Shown: positions 1 through 11,560 of the stretch, piece after piece | Layout of the letters: every line of letters begins with the position of its first letter | Position numbering within the stretch: the stretch's first letter is position 1 | Source: Gordionus sp. m RMFG-2023 | Lineage: Eukaryota; Nematomorpha; Gordioida; Chordodea; Parachordodidae | Assembly (NCBI RefSeq): GCF_954871325.1 | Contig: NC_088776.1 | Span: forward strand, 7,819,985 to 7,883,984 | Reading direction: 5' to 3' | Length of the DNA: 64,000 bases | Program-made: the position numbers and the translations under genes | Notes under the pieces: model-generated | The model's input: the letters and a program-made list of their open reading frames with translations, nothing else | Database searches by the model: none | Told to the model about the DNA's origin: nothing

Positions 1-359
1 AACAAATTAAAATATAAAAAAATTCAATTATTTTCAATTCTTAGCTAGGGTTTGAGAAATATAAATTATATTAGACATCAATCCAACTCACTTGCGTATC
101 TAGGATTTTTCTATAAAAGGAGGGGGGAAATGCTAGGTAAATTTATTCCCCATAAATTATGCTGGAGATCTTTAAGTTCACTTATTATAGGCCTTTGGCT
201 ATTTAAAAATAATTTTGGGTTTTCACTTTTTTTTCTAAAAATTTTTAATTTTAGTGCTTTTATTTTAAAGTTATTAATTTTTTTATTCAAATTCTTATAA
301 TGATATATTGTATACATTTCTTAGAGAGAATGGGAGGTGAGAGGGGGTGTGATATGTTT
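1..359. other. AT-rich DNA, nothing recognised
   Basis: The open frames on both strands here are low-complexity F/L/K/N-rich translations of A/T runs. I see no conserved motif, splice signal pair or repeat relationship that supports a gene. Confidence 0.6.
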
Positions 360-585
360 ATTAGCTTAAAATAATACGGGAACAGGCAAATTTGCTGGGT
401 GGTGATTTCCCCCTTTCCACCCATTGGTTACACGCTTCATGCAACTACGTTTTGGTGAAATCTAATAGATACTTAGGGCTGCTTCGCTACCGGTCTACAT
501 GGTTCAGGTTAAGACCTAATACTAAGCTCGTGGATCGTGTAAGCGGTTAACTTAGGACCTCGCAGCAAATATAAGGATTAGTTTT
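360..585. other. unexplained GC-richer island
   Basis: About 220 bases stand out against very AT-rich flanks. The translations I read through it contain stops, so it does not look protein coding. It has no visible terminal inverted repeats and no second copy in the window. A stretch near 497-510 (GGTTCAGGTTAAG) is loosely like a pol III B box, but no convincing A box or tRNA fold accompanies it. It could be a non-coding RNA, a SINE-like fragment or a transposon remnant. Confidence 0.35.
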
Positions 586-1447
586 TATTTAAAACGAGAA
601 GAAATAGTTATTTTATTAGGTAACCAAACCCACTTAACGGTAAAATCGAATAAATAAATTATATCTTTAAAAAAACTTTTTAAAAAACGAAAGTTTAATC
701 ATCACTTTCAAATTGGAAAAATTTATAATATAATATATGATGCCCACATAAAAAAAAATTAACTACTTTTACGAGTAAATAGTTAAAGAAAGTTATTTTT
801 TGTCCTGTCTTTTTATTAAATCATATTTATTTTTCAATAAATGCTTGGAAAATTGTTGTCGTACATATTTAATCATAGATAAAAATCACATTTTTAAAAA
901 AATAAAAAAAATTACCTTATTTTTGGCCATCATGAATTTATCTCTAGTTTGATTTTAGCTTCCTAAATTATACAAGAATTATTCAAAAATTGGAGTTCGA
1001 TATTGGGGAATTATTCCTAACTTGGTATATATCTGCTAAATCTAATTTAAAAAATTGAATGAATGATATATAAGATTTCTGATTTCACACTCAAAAATAA
1101 TTATTTTTTTAACACTTTTTTTAAAAAAAAAGAATAATTTTTTGGCAATATTTTCTTACATTTTTTTTATTACCATTAAATAATTTTGTCCGAGACCACC
1201 ATAGTTAATAATTAATTGTTGTTTTTTTTTTGAAAATTATAATTAATCATTAATTTCTTTATCTTTTTACAGGCTTTAATAAGGGTTAGTAATTCTATTC
1301 GAAATGTTTTTCAAAACTTTCAATTTTTAAAATTTTAACGAAATTTTTTAAAATTTTTATAGAAATTATATTTTGGACATGTTTACATATTTATTATTTA
1401 TATTATTTTTTATTCTTATAAAATTTCAATTGCGATGATATCCTGGA
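586..1447. other. AT-rich DNA, nothing recognised
   Basis: Only A/T runs and short homopolymers are visible. No open frame, splice-like exon or repeat was found. Confidence 0.55.
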
Positions 1448-1656
1448 CTTCTTGATTTGAGACGATTTTTAAAAACAGCTGACTCAATATTTTAGCCAGA
1501 AAAATATTACCAAAAGCCATGAGATTTCGCCCAATAGATGTTCAAATCTTTGTGCCAACTATGAGCAAAATCTTCAGGCTTTCCTAATATTTTTCTGGAT
1601 ATATTATTGAGTTAGCCGTTTTTAATAGGTTCAAATTGAGCAGTTCAACAACACTA
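1448..1656. mobile_element. MITE family A, copy 1
   Basis: This is one of five related copies of about 200 bp in the window. Internal landmarks shared with the best copy (36081-36276) are TTTAAAAACAGCTGACTCAATAT, seen here in decayed form, the phrase about AGCAAAATCTTCAGGCTT, and TTGAGTTAGCCGTTTTTAA. The right end finishes in CAACAACACTA, the inverted form of the family terminus TAGTGTTGTT. The left terminus is poorly preserved. Non-coding; a hAT-like origin is inferred from the best copy's near-8-bp target duplication. Confidence 0.6.
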
Positions 1657-2236
1657 TCTCTGATTGATCCTAATAAATTTTATTTTTAAGTAAGAACTAA
1701 GAATAGGATAGTGAAAGTGTATTTTTTTAAGTTGAGTTACAAATTTTTTTTTTGGCAGCATTGAAAAATATAATCTGCATAATCACAAGTGTGGATGAAC
1801 CTTTGTATAATTCGAATCCCGGACAAAATAAATCACTGTACAAAAATACCCCCGGATAAAGATACCCAATTTAATTAAGAAGGGGTAATTTTTTAAAAAT
1901 TATGATATTCTACACTTATAAATTTATTATAATCTTATAGAAATCTTAGCCTTAACCTATTAAAATGATCAAATTTTTAGACCTGACCTAGGGATGGGAA
2001 AACAATAAAAAAATTTTTAAAAAAATGTTTTTTTTTCAAACAACCAAAAATACGAAAAAAATAACGAAATTTTTTTTTTCTCTTTCAGTATCAAATCTTA
2101 GTTATGGGAAATAAGGTATTGAAATAAGGCATTTTAACCTTTTCTGCTGCTCTTCTCATAATTTTTTCTTACTCCATAAATATTTTTAACTGAAAAAAGG
2201 ATGTCTAAACCATCTATAATAGCTAAATAAAACCAT
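1657..2236. other. AT-rich DNA, nothing recognised
   Basis: Poly-A/T runs dominate. A B-box-like string near 1809-1820 (TTCGAATCCCGG) has no tRNA around it. Confidence 0.5.
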
Positions 2237-2449
2237 ATGCCCTGCGATAATTCCACTCGTATTTCCTCTTATATCCTTTCCACTCTAATTTCTATTTTAA
2301 TGATGATCTTGCATCATCTTCCACTCCGTGGCAGCAGTGTCTCCTATCATGATTGGATAATGAGTCGGCCCGAGACACATCAGCATTTTAGGATTAACGT
2401 TAACCAATCAGTTCACCTCTGGAACGATCATTACAAATATAATCCGTAA
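2237..2449 (+). CDS. hypothetical ORF, 70 codons, or exon
   Basis: This is an ATG-to-stop frame of 70 codons in a patch with clearly higher GC than its flanks. The composition is not that of an A/T-run translation: it has a hydrophobic N-terminal third (SYILSTLISILMMILHHLPL) followed by a polar part with several H, R and N residues. The first 30 residues could be a signal anchor. No family is recognised and no clear splice sites bound it. It could equally be a fragment of a larger exon or chance. Coding status is inferred from composition only. Confidence 0.25.
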   Translation: MPCDNSTRISSYILSTLISILMMILHHLPLRGSSVSYHDWIMSRPETHQHFRINVNQSVHLWNDHYKYNP

Positions 2450-2666
2450 AGGGTAAATTTACAAGCAGAAAAATAATATATGGCCATTGCCGTGAGAAAT
2501 TCCTTAACAAATTTGTAATTAGTCCACTTACCATATAACCATAGAGGGTAATGAGTTGGAATTTATATGATGATTCTAATTCTGTTAGATAAGATACTAA
2601 AAACAAGACTATATCTAAGTATATTTGACATTTGAGAAATATGTCCCATATTTTACATAAAATTAG

Positions 2667-3137
2667 AAAGAGAACAATTTCTAAAGATGAAAAAGTTATA
2701 GATATTTGAACCTTTTTTTACTTGATCTGTCGTATAACCCGGGAACTTGTGGTAAAAGTTTCGTAAAATAAAATACCGCGATAATTAGCTCTATTCGCTC
2801 TAAAGAGTTTGCGATTTGTGGAAACTAAAACTTTGATATTATTTTTATCATAAAAGTATCGCGCAAAAAAATTCGCGATGAACTATGTTATCATTGGCTT
2901 CTAAATTTTGAACGATAGCCTATATTTCTAAAAAAAATAAATATGGGAAAAGAGTTTTACTGTAAATGTTTTATTCATTTGATATATATATTTGGGCATG
3001 TTATTATTTCTTTTTCTGGTTATCTTTATTCACATAAAATTCTTATTATGGTGTCTTTATTTTTTTTTATTTAAAACGTGCTGTCCTTTTAGGAATATCA
3101 AAACAATTGCATAACCATATTAACAAAAATAGCTATA
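2667..3137. repeat. dispersed duplication, copy 1 of 2
   Basis: This segment is alignable over most of its length with 3859-4215. Shared landmarks include TTTCTAAAGATGAAA, a TTGAACGATA block, AAAGTTTTA/AATGTTTTATT, a TTCTTATTATGGTGTCTTTATTT-like block and a final AAAAATAGCTATA. Copies differ at roughly a fifth of sites, so it is old. The open frame at 3962-4165 lies in the second copy and is not conserved in the first, so I do not call it a gene. Confidence 0.6.
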
Positions 3138-3450
3138 CATCGATATGTGTATAAAAAAGTTAATAACCATTCTGATGCTCTTTATTTGTTTTAGGAAAGA
3201 AAATATGTGGCTTTAAATATGTGAAAATATCAATTAGTATAAATTTATTTTGTGTATTATTGAATATCATCATTGAAAAATGTATATTTGTATTTGTATT
3301 TGTATTTTAATTTTATTATTTATTTTTTTGTACAAAAATTTAATTTATATAAATGTTTATTAGATTGCAATAAAGAATAACATGAAGTCCAAGTTATACA
3401 AGTTAATTAAATTGTTTTAATATATATATAATAGCTTTATTTAATTAATT

Positions 3451-3800
3451 ACAAGGTTGAGAAATAGAACAGTATCTTGTTTTTCTTTAATAAAATCCTC
3501 AAAATATGAGATAATATGAATAAGAATGCGAATTTTTATGAATATAGTAAGTAATCGCAATATTATTTTCTAATAGTATAATTCTTTTCAAAAAAAGGTT
3601 TAAAGAATATTATAAATGTATCCACTAGATGGCGTCATATATTATAATTTTTAAAATTATTATTCTATATTATGCTATAGATATGTATGTTCTGCATGAC
3701 TTGAAAAAATTTTTTGTTTCATCTTGAAAGATTTAATTATATATTAAAAATCTTTTAAAAAATATTTGAAATTTTAAGATAAATTTGATAGAAAATTTTT
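3451..3800. repeat. repeat family D, copy 1 (CTCF-like core)
   Basis: One of four same-orientation copies (others near 5031, 9935 and 11085). Shared order: an ACAAGGTTGAGAAAT block, GAGATAATATGAATA, TTTATGAATATA, TAATAGTATAAT, then a GC-bearing core, then GCATGACTTGA and GATTTAATTATATATA. The core at 3622-3638 is CCACTAGATGGCGTCAT, which fits the general CTCF consensus CCA..AG.KGGC. Non-coding. Confidence 0.65.
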
Positions 3801-3858
3801 CTTCTTTAACTAAAAATCGCAAGAACTCTACATGCAAATTAGTACATTTTTTCATTTG

Positions 3859-4215
3859 AAACAATTTCTAAAGATGAAAGTTATAAATATTAGCCTTTTT
3901 TTACCTGCCTTATCGTATAAATTTGCTGTGATTTTGTCATGAAAGTATTGCGTAAAAAAACGTGATGAACTTGATATCATTCGCTTCTATAATCTTGAAC
4001 GATATACGATATTTGATATTTAAAAAAAATACGGGGAAAGAATATCACTGTAAAAGTTTTATTGCATTCATGACAAGTTTTTATATTTATTTCTGGCTAT
4101 TTTATTTTACATGGAAACTTTCTTATTATGATGTCTTTATTTTTTTAAACATACTATCCTTTTAAATTATCTTAATAACTGCATAATTTTATTAATAAAA
4201 ATAGCTATAAAACAT
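3859..4215. repeat. dispersed duplication, copy 2 of 2
   Basis: Partner of 2667-3137, in the same orientation and about 0.7 kb further on; repeat family D copy 1 lies between them. The 67-codon open frame inside is AT-driven and has no counterpart in copy 1. Confidence 0.6.
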
Positions 4216-4249
4216 ATTAAAGTGATTACTTCATGAAGCAAAATAGAGT

Positions 4250-4440
4250 TCACTTTACAATGATACACAGGTTTTGAACTGAACCGCGAAACCGGAACGA
4301 ACCGTTACAATTTTCAGAACCTTAAACCGAACATTTACAATTTTCTGAACCATATCCGAACCATTGTAAAGATATATAAAAGGAGTTAACCGAACTGCTA
4401 TAAATATTTTTGTAGAGGTTCATAACGGTTTTATAAATGA
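4250..4440. repeat. hAT-like subterminal repeat block (GAACCG type)
   Basis: Short motifs of the kind GAACCG, ACCGGAA and AACGGTT recur in both orientations with AT-rich spacers. That is the layout of hAT subterminal regions. A possible terminus starts near CACAGGTTTTGAACTG. No matching opposite end was identified, so this is probably a solo end. A related block lies at about 39130-39450. Confidence 0.4.
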
Positions 4441-5030
4441 TTAATTTTAAATTATTGACTTAAATTTGAAATTTAAATATTCTTTGAGGGAAATTTAAAT
4501 TCGAGATTTTCTTTCAAATTAAATTTTTTTTATACAATTAAAACGACTTTATCTTCATATCAATTAATACCTACCAAGATTATTGTTTTTACTTTATAAA
4601 CTCAATTTATTAGCCAAATTGTGATTAATTAGATAGAAATAATCTTAAAACAGTTATTACACTAAACTATTTTTGGCTAAATCAACAAGTTAATTCTTAT
4701 ATATATTATTTATTAATTAGTTTTTACAATAATACTTGCTTTTAAAAACATATAATTTCAATATTCTTATAAATGTTTTTTAAATGCTGAAATAATGAAA
4801 TATCTTACTATAAATCTTCAATTTAGATAAGTTAACTAACATTACATTAAAATATATTTGTACTTTTATTTTATTTATGTCTTTTATATTAAAGGGACTT
4901 ACATTGCTTGTTAAAAATAATAGCAAATTAAACAATTGTTAAATGTTAAATAAAATAGCATAATTTAACCTATTGACAAAACATTGTGTTATTTTATGAT
5001 TTGTTAATTTTATTTATATATATATTTTTT
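4441..5030. other. AT-rich DNA, nothing recognised
   Basis: No coding or repeat structure was seen beyond A/T runs. Confidence 0.55.
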
Positions 5031-6165
5031 TTTAGAAACATGAGATAATATGAATAAGCAATGAAAACGAAAGAGATTTTAATCCATCGATATCTGTTAT
5101 ATACTAGATATATAAATAAAATATTGTTTAATTATATATTTGGTCATTAAATAGTATTATAAGAAAAATTTTATTTCGTACATTCGCGTAATTAATTAAT
5201 GTACTCAATTTAATTTGCACATTAGAAAAGATAGTTATTTCCTATACTTTCAAAACTCTTTAACTAAATATCTAGAAGATATATATTTTTTTGTAAATAG
5301 AATTTTTTGACTTGAAAATAAAAAAAAATTAACTCAAATTAACAATATCAATTTCTAATAATATAAAAAAATGTTTTCAAAAAAGATTTTGTTATTTTTT
5401 ATAATTACGCGGTAATTTGAATATTTGAACTAGAATTATGTTGTTAAATAATTATTTTCGTTTTAAATATTGTTAATCGAGTTTTCGACGATTGTTATTT
5501 AATATTTAGACATATTTGAATATTTAAGTTTTTGGAATATATTATTATATATGATGAACTTTAATTTACTTTCAATTTTTTTTTTGCATGTTAAAAATTT
5601 ATATAAATACACAAAAATTTTTAAATAAAGTAGTGTTTTTTGATTTGGAAAATTTTGAGTGTAAATTATTGAAATCTCTCGTGAATAAAATCTTTTTGGT
5701 GTAAAAGTTGAAATCTCTCGTGAAAGTCATATAATAAGCTCGGTAATTTGCCTTAGTTAGTCTCACTTAAATCCTTCGATTAATATATTACAATTATACG
5801 GAATTGCAACAGATTTCAAAAATGTTTTCAAAATGTTTTTAAAAAAGGTTTGAAAAATTTTAGAAAATGAATTCACTAGATGGCGTCATATATATTCAAT
5901 GTTTAAATATATGAATTTCTATAATCATTTTATAATATTGATATAGAGATATTAGTCATCCAGCATGACTTGATATTTTTTTTTTAAACTTATGAGAGTA
6001 TAAGTTCACTAGAATTTTCAGATATTCACAAACTACTAAAAATCAACTAAGATATAAAAAATATGGTGTATTTATAGAAAAATGTTTCATCTTGAAACAT
6101 TTTTTATGCGCAGAAATGACAAAAGATTTAATTATATATAAAAGTTCTTTTGTAAAATTTGATCT
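5031..6165. repeat. repeat family D, copy 2 (interrupted)
   Basis: The left part (near 5040) has the ATGAGATAATATGAATAAG landmark. The right part (5815-6160) has the core TCACTAGATGGCGTCAT at 5873-5889 and CAGCATGACTTGAT, then GATTTAATTATATATA. The extra length compared with copies 1, 3 and 4 indicates inserted AT-rich DNA in the middle. Confidence 0.55.
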
Positions 6166-6576
6166 AAAACCTATCTTCTTTAATATATTTTAGATAAGTT
6201 TCATATTATTTTTCAACCAAGATATACAATTATACTTTCTGGATATTATTATATTTAAAATTAACCCCCTGTCAAAAACTCTAAGCCCCTGTTCGCCTTC
6301 ATTGAAATCATGATATATACAAAAACAATGTTAATAAATTTTTATTTTAACTTATTTTCTTAAAAATAAAGTTTAAAAATAATAATTATGACTTCTCTAT
6401 TTCATCTTCATTAAAATCATAATATAACATATTTATATTTATAATATATATTTCGCCAATTAGATTAAAATAATCGGATCTAATAATACATAATCAAGAA
6501 ATATTTTTAATGAATAATTTAAAAATAATATAAATTAGGAGAATCCCATATTTTATTTTTCGCTTTATATATTCCA
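6166..6576. other. AT-rich DNA, nothing recognised
   Basis: There is one short CCCCTG-containing patch near 6265-6300, and otherwise only A/T runs. Confidence 0.5.
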
Positions 6577-6741
6577 GAGACCTACAGAGGGATTATTTGC
6601 CCGGCCTGGATTTTTTAAATATATTCTTAATTTTTGTAGCTAATAATGGCGATTTAAAATATACGGCCCGGCCCTGCCAGGTTTTTTTAAAAAATATATA
6701 TATAACCCTGTACGTGTATCTTGGTCGGGCATACAGGTCTC
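6577..6741. mobile_element. short MITE, GAGACCT termini
   Basis: The left end GAGACCTACAGAGG and the right end ATACAGGTCTC are inverted relatives (GAGACCTRTA). Inside, GC-rich words (GCCCGGCC, GGCCCGGCC, GGTCGGGC) alternate with AT runs, like hAT subterminal motifs. Length is about 165 bp and it is non-coding. A cousin lies at 13365-13539. No clean target duplication is left. Confidence 0.55.
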
Positions 6742-7407
6742 ACATATATTTTAAAATAGAAATTTAAAATAGAAATGGTGGTGAATTTATTACTGGGAAA
6801 TTTTTTCTGCGATAATTTTTTTCGGAAGTATTTTCCTGGGATTTTTTTTTATCCGTTGAATTATTTTCCAGGGTAATTTTTTCCCAGGGGATTTATTTTC
6901 GTGGAATCTTTTAAAATTAAAAACATTTTTAAAAAAAAACTGGTATGGCCGAATCTATGTCATATTAAGAAGACATTCATTAAACGCATAAATCAATGAA
7001 AAACAGCTGAGAACGCCATTTTGGATAGCATGGCATACATATACATATAATATTTAAAATATTAATTTAAAGTGAAGTAAAATAATCAGGGTTGTGCATT
7101 TGATAAGTCAAATATGGACAAATCCAAATAAATGTTTTTCTTGACAATACTAACTTTAATTTAATCTATTTTACAATAATTATTAATTGTTTAAAATTCA
7201 GAAATTCTATGTTCTACAAGATATGATGTTATATCATTTATTATGTATGCAAAATTTTTATAAAAAAGAAAATTCAAAATATGAAAATACATAATAAATT
7301 TTAAAAGATAATTTATAATAAATAATAATAAAATCTCTAGGAAGCAAAAATTAGGGTCTACAATAAACATTTTAATTTTCCATCTAAAACAAATATAAGT
7401 ATATTAT
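6742..7407. other. AT-rich DNA, nothing recognised
   Basis: There is a run of GGGA/TTTTCC-type words at 6780-6910 without a clear repeat partner, then plain AT-rich sequence. Confidence 0.5.
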
Positions 7408-7590
7408 AGCCCTTAAGTAATCTGGGAAAATATAAAAAATTTAGAATTCGTATAAAATGCAAGATTCAACAAAAATATTTTATTCTTCCACGAGTAAAAC
7501 AAATTCGATCATGAGGCTATAATAATTTCCAGGTGTCATAACTTAAAACTAACAGACATGCCTTGGTTATAGAAACTGTTAATGATGCCC
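7408..7590 (-). pseudogene. decayed paralog of the exon at 12543-12750
   Basis: The minus strand aligns with the 208-bp exon at 12543-12750 across its full length. It includes the acceptor context TGACAGGGC, the CAAGGCATG word, the GGAAATTATTA word, and the final GATTACTTAAGGGCTATAA. Small insertions and deletions and stop codons break the frame here, and the downstream flank to about 7320 is also similar to 12480-12540. It is therefore a decayed duplicate of a host exon, or part of a larger duplicated segment (7320-7610 against 12450-12780). Confidence 0.55.
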
Positions 7591-8479
7591 TGTCATAAAC
7601 AATATAAATATTAATTATTCAAAATAATAAAAATTTTAATATTCAAAATATTTAAAGTGATCTTTTTAAATATTTAAAAAATAATAATATTTAAACATCT
7701 CTCTTCTTTTTTGTTACTCATATTTTTTAATTCTGTTTGGATTGATTTGTATTGTCTTGTTTATTTTTTTTCATTGTCCTAATAGGTTTGATCTTATATA
7801 AACTTGTTATCTTTATCGCATTTTGTTGTCTCATTTATGTTCTCAAATTGTTATCAATTATCGTTCCTTTAATTTAGCTTGCTTGTCGTTCTCGAAGTTA
7901 TAATTATGGTTAATACTCTATCATTTTTATTAATGTATCAAGAAAAGAATAATTGAAATAAGAACCGGAATAATTGATATAAAATAAATTGAATGTTCGA
8001 ATATTAGATTAAATAAATTGAATTGGAATATATATCGTAAATATTAAATTATTGAATAAATTACAGATATCCAAATAAGAATGATAAATCAATATGAATG
8101 ACATATATGAGTTTTATATATTTTTTGGTGTTTTATTAATTAAATTTTTCTTATAAATTTGGCGTTTTATGTTATGTAATCTTTTAAGTATGTCGGTTTT
8201 TGTTTTATTCTAAAAGGTCTGGAAATTGGTGTTATAATATTTTTTTCTACAACATTTTTATTTGTGGTACCTCTTTCCTCTTTAAAATAAATCTTAGTTA
8301 TTGTTATTTTTTTTTAAATATTGTTATTTTAAGTAATGATTTTCGTGTATTATTTCTAAATGTTATCTTATTAAGCCTCTATCTGTTTTAATTTGAAATA
8401 TTAAATTACTCTCTTTTCATAACTCATTTATTCCATTTATCTTCTTGTATTTTGTATCTATCAAATCTCCCTTAATATT
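7591..8479. other. AT-rich DNA, nothing recognised
   Basis: The 63-codon open frame at 8200-8391 is F/I/N/L-rich and A/T-driven, and I do not accept it as a gene. Confidence 0.5.
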
Positions 8480-8830
8480 TTCACAGCTCAATTTTGTGAT
8501 AAAGTGAAATTATTTATATCTACAATTTTGTCTAAAGATTTTAATAAATCCCATCGAGCTCTTATATTGTGATTAAACATTCGTTTATTAGTTGTAATTC
8601 CTGTTATAGCGTCAGGTGCATTTCTATAATTAAATAAGAATTTTTCAAGTGCAATATACGAAATCTATATTCTTATTTTCCAAATTTTTTTCTTATGTGC
8701 ATTTTGAATGGTTTCACCATTCTTTCATGTCTGTTGATAATAAACCGACGTTAACATATGTTAAATATCATGATCCTTAGAAAAATCAGATAGATGACCT
8801 GTAAAATTTGAATTATTATCAATAACTATC
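8480..8830 (-). mobile_element. Ty3/gypsy integrase fossil
   Basis: Minus-strand reading shows a patch like the second catalytic block of a retroviral-type integrase (DNNSNFTGHL). Then come traces of the YxPQTxG region and the block LFNYRNAPDAITGITTN, typical of the end of the K02A2.6-like gypsy integrase core. The remnant may extend to about 9000. It is broken at several places, with no LTRs or other pol domains nearby, so it is an old fragment. Confidence 0.6.
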
Positions 8831-9031
8831 TAATTGTCCAATTATAAAAATTTTCGTCAATATATCTTAACTCTATAAATGAGACTCTCGAAGTTATTCC
8901 ACTTAACATCCGAACATAAAGATTTATTTTAAAAAATTAAAACGTGTATGTATGGCGCACATTTTTACATGATGCCCAAAAACCGCTTTTCTTTATTACC
9001 CCAGAGTCGAAAAAAAATTAGAATATAAAAA

Positions 9032-9112
9032 TATATAATAAAATTAAAGTAAAATATATAATAAAATTAAAGTAAAATATATAATAAAATTAAAGTAAAA
9101 TATATAAAAAGG
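9032..9112. repeat. 22-bp tandem repeat, about 3.5 units
   Basis: The unit AATTAAAGTAAAATATATAAT repeats head to tail with almost no variation, which suggests a recent local expansion. Confidence 0.8.
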
Positions 9113-9158
9113 TAATTTAATAGATGTCAAATTTAAAAGAAATAGTCACATATATTAC

Positions 9159-9245
9159 GCCTTGAGCTTTTTCGATTGCTAGAGGCAGGTCTTGGCCGCC
9201 CATACCAATCATTGACTCACTTACGGATTGAATATAAAAAATAAA
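9159..9245 (-). CDS. internal exon, unrecognised protein
   Basis: An 87-nt open exon-like block runs on the minus strand, bounded by a TTCTTTAG acceptor and a GC|GTAATA donor, in phase 0 at both ends. It reads SVSESMIGMGGQDLPLAIE in its distinctive part, with G, Q, D, P and E residues that A/T runs do not give. GC is far above the flanks. I do not recognise the family. Neighbouring exons were not found: left of it lies the gypsy fossil and right of it is AT-rich DNA. Confidence 0.4.
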
Positions 9246-9649
9246 CTAAAGAATTAACATTATTTTCTTATGCAAAATTAAACAAGTTAAAAAAACATTT
9301 AAATATATATTTTGCATATTAACCCATGAAAATTATGTGATGATGCTAAATATTTAATATAAAAGATATCAAGTCTATTTGAAAGTTTATATGCAACGCT
9401 ATTTGAATATTTTATTTATTATACAATATTATAATTTTCCTTTATTTAATATTATATTATCGAGGTTAATTAAATTGCATAATATTAGAAGTTATAATTA
9501 TTTAAAAGAATATATACAAAAGAATTATAAATAAAATTATTTGAAACTTATAATCAATACAATAATTATAAAGTTACCTTATGACTATTGGTTTTTCGGA
9601 TATTAAATATTACAGAGTAAATTCCTTGTTTTTTAAATTTGATGATCTT
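9246..9649. other. AT-rich DNA, nothing recognised
   Basis: Only A/T runs; no exon-like block was seen. Confidence 0.5.
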
Positions 9650-9766
9650 GAGGACATTTTAAGATATATACTATCGAAATCTCGAGGCTTAGTCCACATT
9701 TTTCTGGCTAAAATATTGAGTTAGCCGTTTTTAAAAATCGGCTCAACGAGCCGTTTAACAACACTA
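9650..9766. mobile_element. MITE family A, copy 2 (right half)
   Basis: The right half is well preserved: TTGAGTTAGCCGTTTTTAAA, CGGCTCAACGAGCCG and terminal TTTAACAACACTA. The left half is truncated. Confidence 0.65.
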
Positions 9767-9934
9767 TTATAACATTTATAAATAATAAAAAATATGATGA
9801 AAATTATGAAATTAGAAAACAAACACATTTTGTATATAAGATAAATATAGAGTTTTCAGGTAAATGTTATTTTAAATAATCCGAAACTATTGATAATTTA
9901 TATATTATTGAAAATATACAATAGTATCATATAA

Positions 9935-10400
9935 TTTATAACAAAGTTGGGAAATAGATAAGTATCTTGTTTTTCTTTAATTAAATCCTCAAAAAATGTG
10001 ATAATATGAATAAGAAAAAGATATTTATGAATATATTAAGTAATCGGCAATATCATTTTCTTGTAGTATAATAAAAGGTTTTAAAATGTGTTTGGTAAAT
10101 GATATAGTATGTATCCAGTAGGGGGCGTCATACATTAATTTAATGTTTAATTATATTAATTTCTAATATTTTATATTAGGATATAGTTCAGAGACTTGCA
10201 GAGGTTATATTTATTTAAAAACTATAAAATATGTAAAATTTAGTAGATTTTTTAGAGTTTCACAGATTTCTTCAAATTAACAATTTAATTTTTAAAAAAT
10301 AGTTATATTTATATTAAAAAAATTGTTGTTTCGTCTTAAAAAATTTTTATGTACAGAAATGATAAGAGATTTAATTATATATAAGATCTTTAAAAAGTGA
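9935..10400. repeat. repeat family D, copy 3
   Basis: It has the same landmark order as the other copies. The core at 10115-10131 reads CCAGTAGGGGGCGTCAT, the closest of the four to the vertebrate CTCF consensus. A stretch at 10189-10215 resembles the left end of the GAGACCT MITE family. Confidence 0.65.
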
Positions 10401-10619
10401 GTTAAAAATCATTTTGAAAACAACATTATATTGAAAAAAATGAAACTATGATTTAAACACGTTATATTTTTTATATTAGTTGGTGCAAAAATTTTATTTA
10501 TCCATTAAAGCGTCAGGAAGGAAAGAATAGGAGAAAATATATTTATTTTATATAAAAATAGATTTGATGAACCTGACAATTGTCATTTCTATATGATAAA
10601 CTGCCAATCGGACAGGTGA

Positions 10620-10935
10620 TATGGTTATAAAAAGAATAAATTTAAAAACCTCTGAAGTGATTGAAGCAATATTAAATTTTTTATTTGCCGTATTTTTTGA
10701 ATCTCAATGAAATAGTTATGATTGATGTTGGCAAAATTTCCTCACAAAAAAGAGATGATATTGATATCAATAAAGACGGTGTAAAGGTGAAGAGCATATT
10801 ATATCAGCAACTATTGAAATAAAGAGATTAAAAAAATGTAATGACAAAACAACATCACCTCTTATTAAACACTAAATATGTTCTATTCGTACCTCAGTAA
10901 AAAGTGTACTAAAATTGACATTTTTTTAAAACATA
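10620..10935 (+). other. coding-like remnant, unrecognised
   Basis: Two overlapping forward frames contain non-random protein-like strings: VMIDVGKISSQKRDDIDINK near 10710-10780 and EHIISATIEIKRLKKCNDKT near 10780-10870. Stops interrupt both. It may be a decayed transposon or host gene. No family was identified. Confidence 0.25.
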
Positions 10936-11084
10936 TATCACCAAAATTATTTGTCTATAAAAAATTAATTTTATTGATAACTTGCTAAAGTTATTTATAA
11001 ATAATAATATACCATTTTAAAAATGTTAATACAAATGATTTTATATTTTTTTATGTTCTTAACTTATATATAATAATTCTATAT

Positions 11085-11560
11085 AATTAATAACAAGGTT
11101 GAGAAATGTATAAATATCTTATTTTCTTTAATTTAATCCTTGAAATATGAGATAATATGAAATAGAAAACGAAAGAGATTTTTATGAATATATAAATTAA
11201 TCGTTGATATAATTTTCTAATAGTATAATAAAAAGGTTTTCAAAGAAAGTTTAAAAAATATCGTAAAAAGTATCCACAAGATGGCGCCATACATTTAGTC
11301 AATATTTAATTTTATGAATTTCATAAATTATTATTATTATTTTATATTATAATATAGATATCAAAATTCCCGCATGACTTGATAGATTTATTTTTTTTTA
11401 AAAAACTATGAGAATATGTAAAATTCACCTAACTTTTCAGAGTTTGATTTCTCAAAATCAACAATTTAAAGACATAAAAATAAATAGAGTATTTAATTTA
11501 TAGAAAAGAATTGTTGTTTTATCTTGAAATATTTTGAATTTTTAGGGAAAATTTGTCGAA
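11085..11560. repeat. repeat family D, copy 4
   Basis: It starts at AACAAGGTTGAGAAATG. The core at 11274-11290 is CCACAAGATGGCGCCAT, followed by CGCATGACTTGATAG as in the other copies. Confidence 0.65.

Noticed and set aside
1800-1830. tRNA gene
   Set aside because: A B-box-like TTCGAATCCC is present, but there is no A box or cloverleaf around it.
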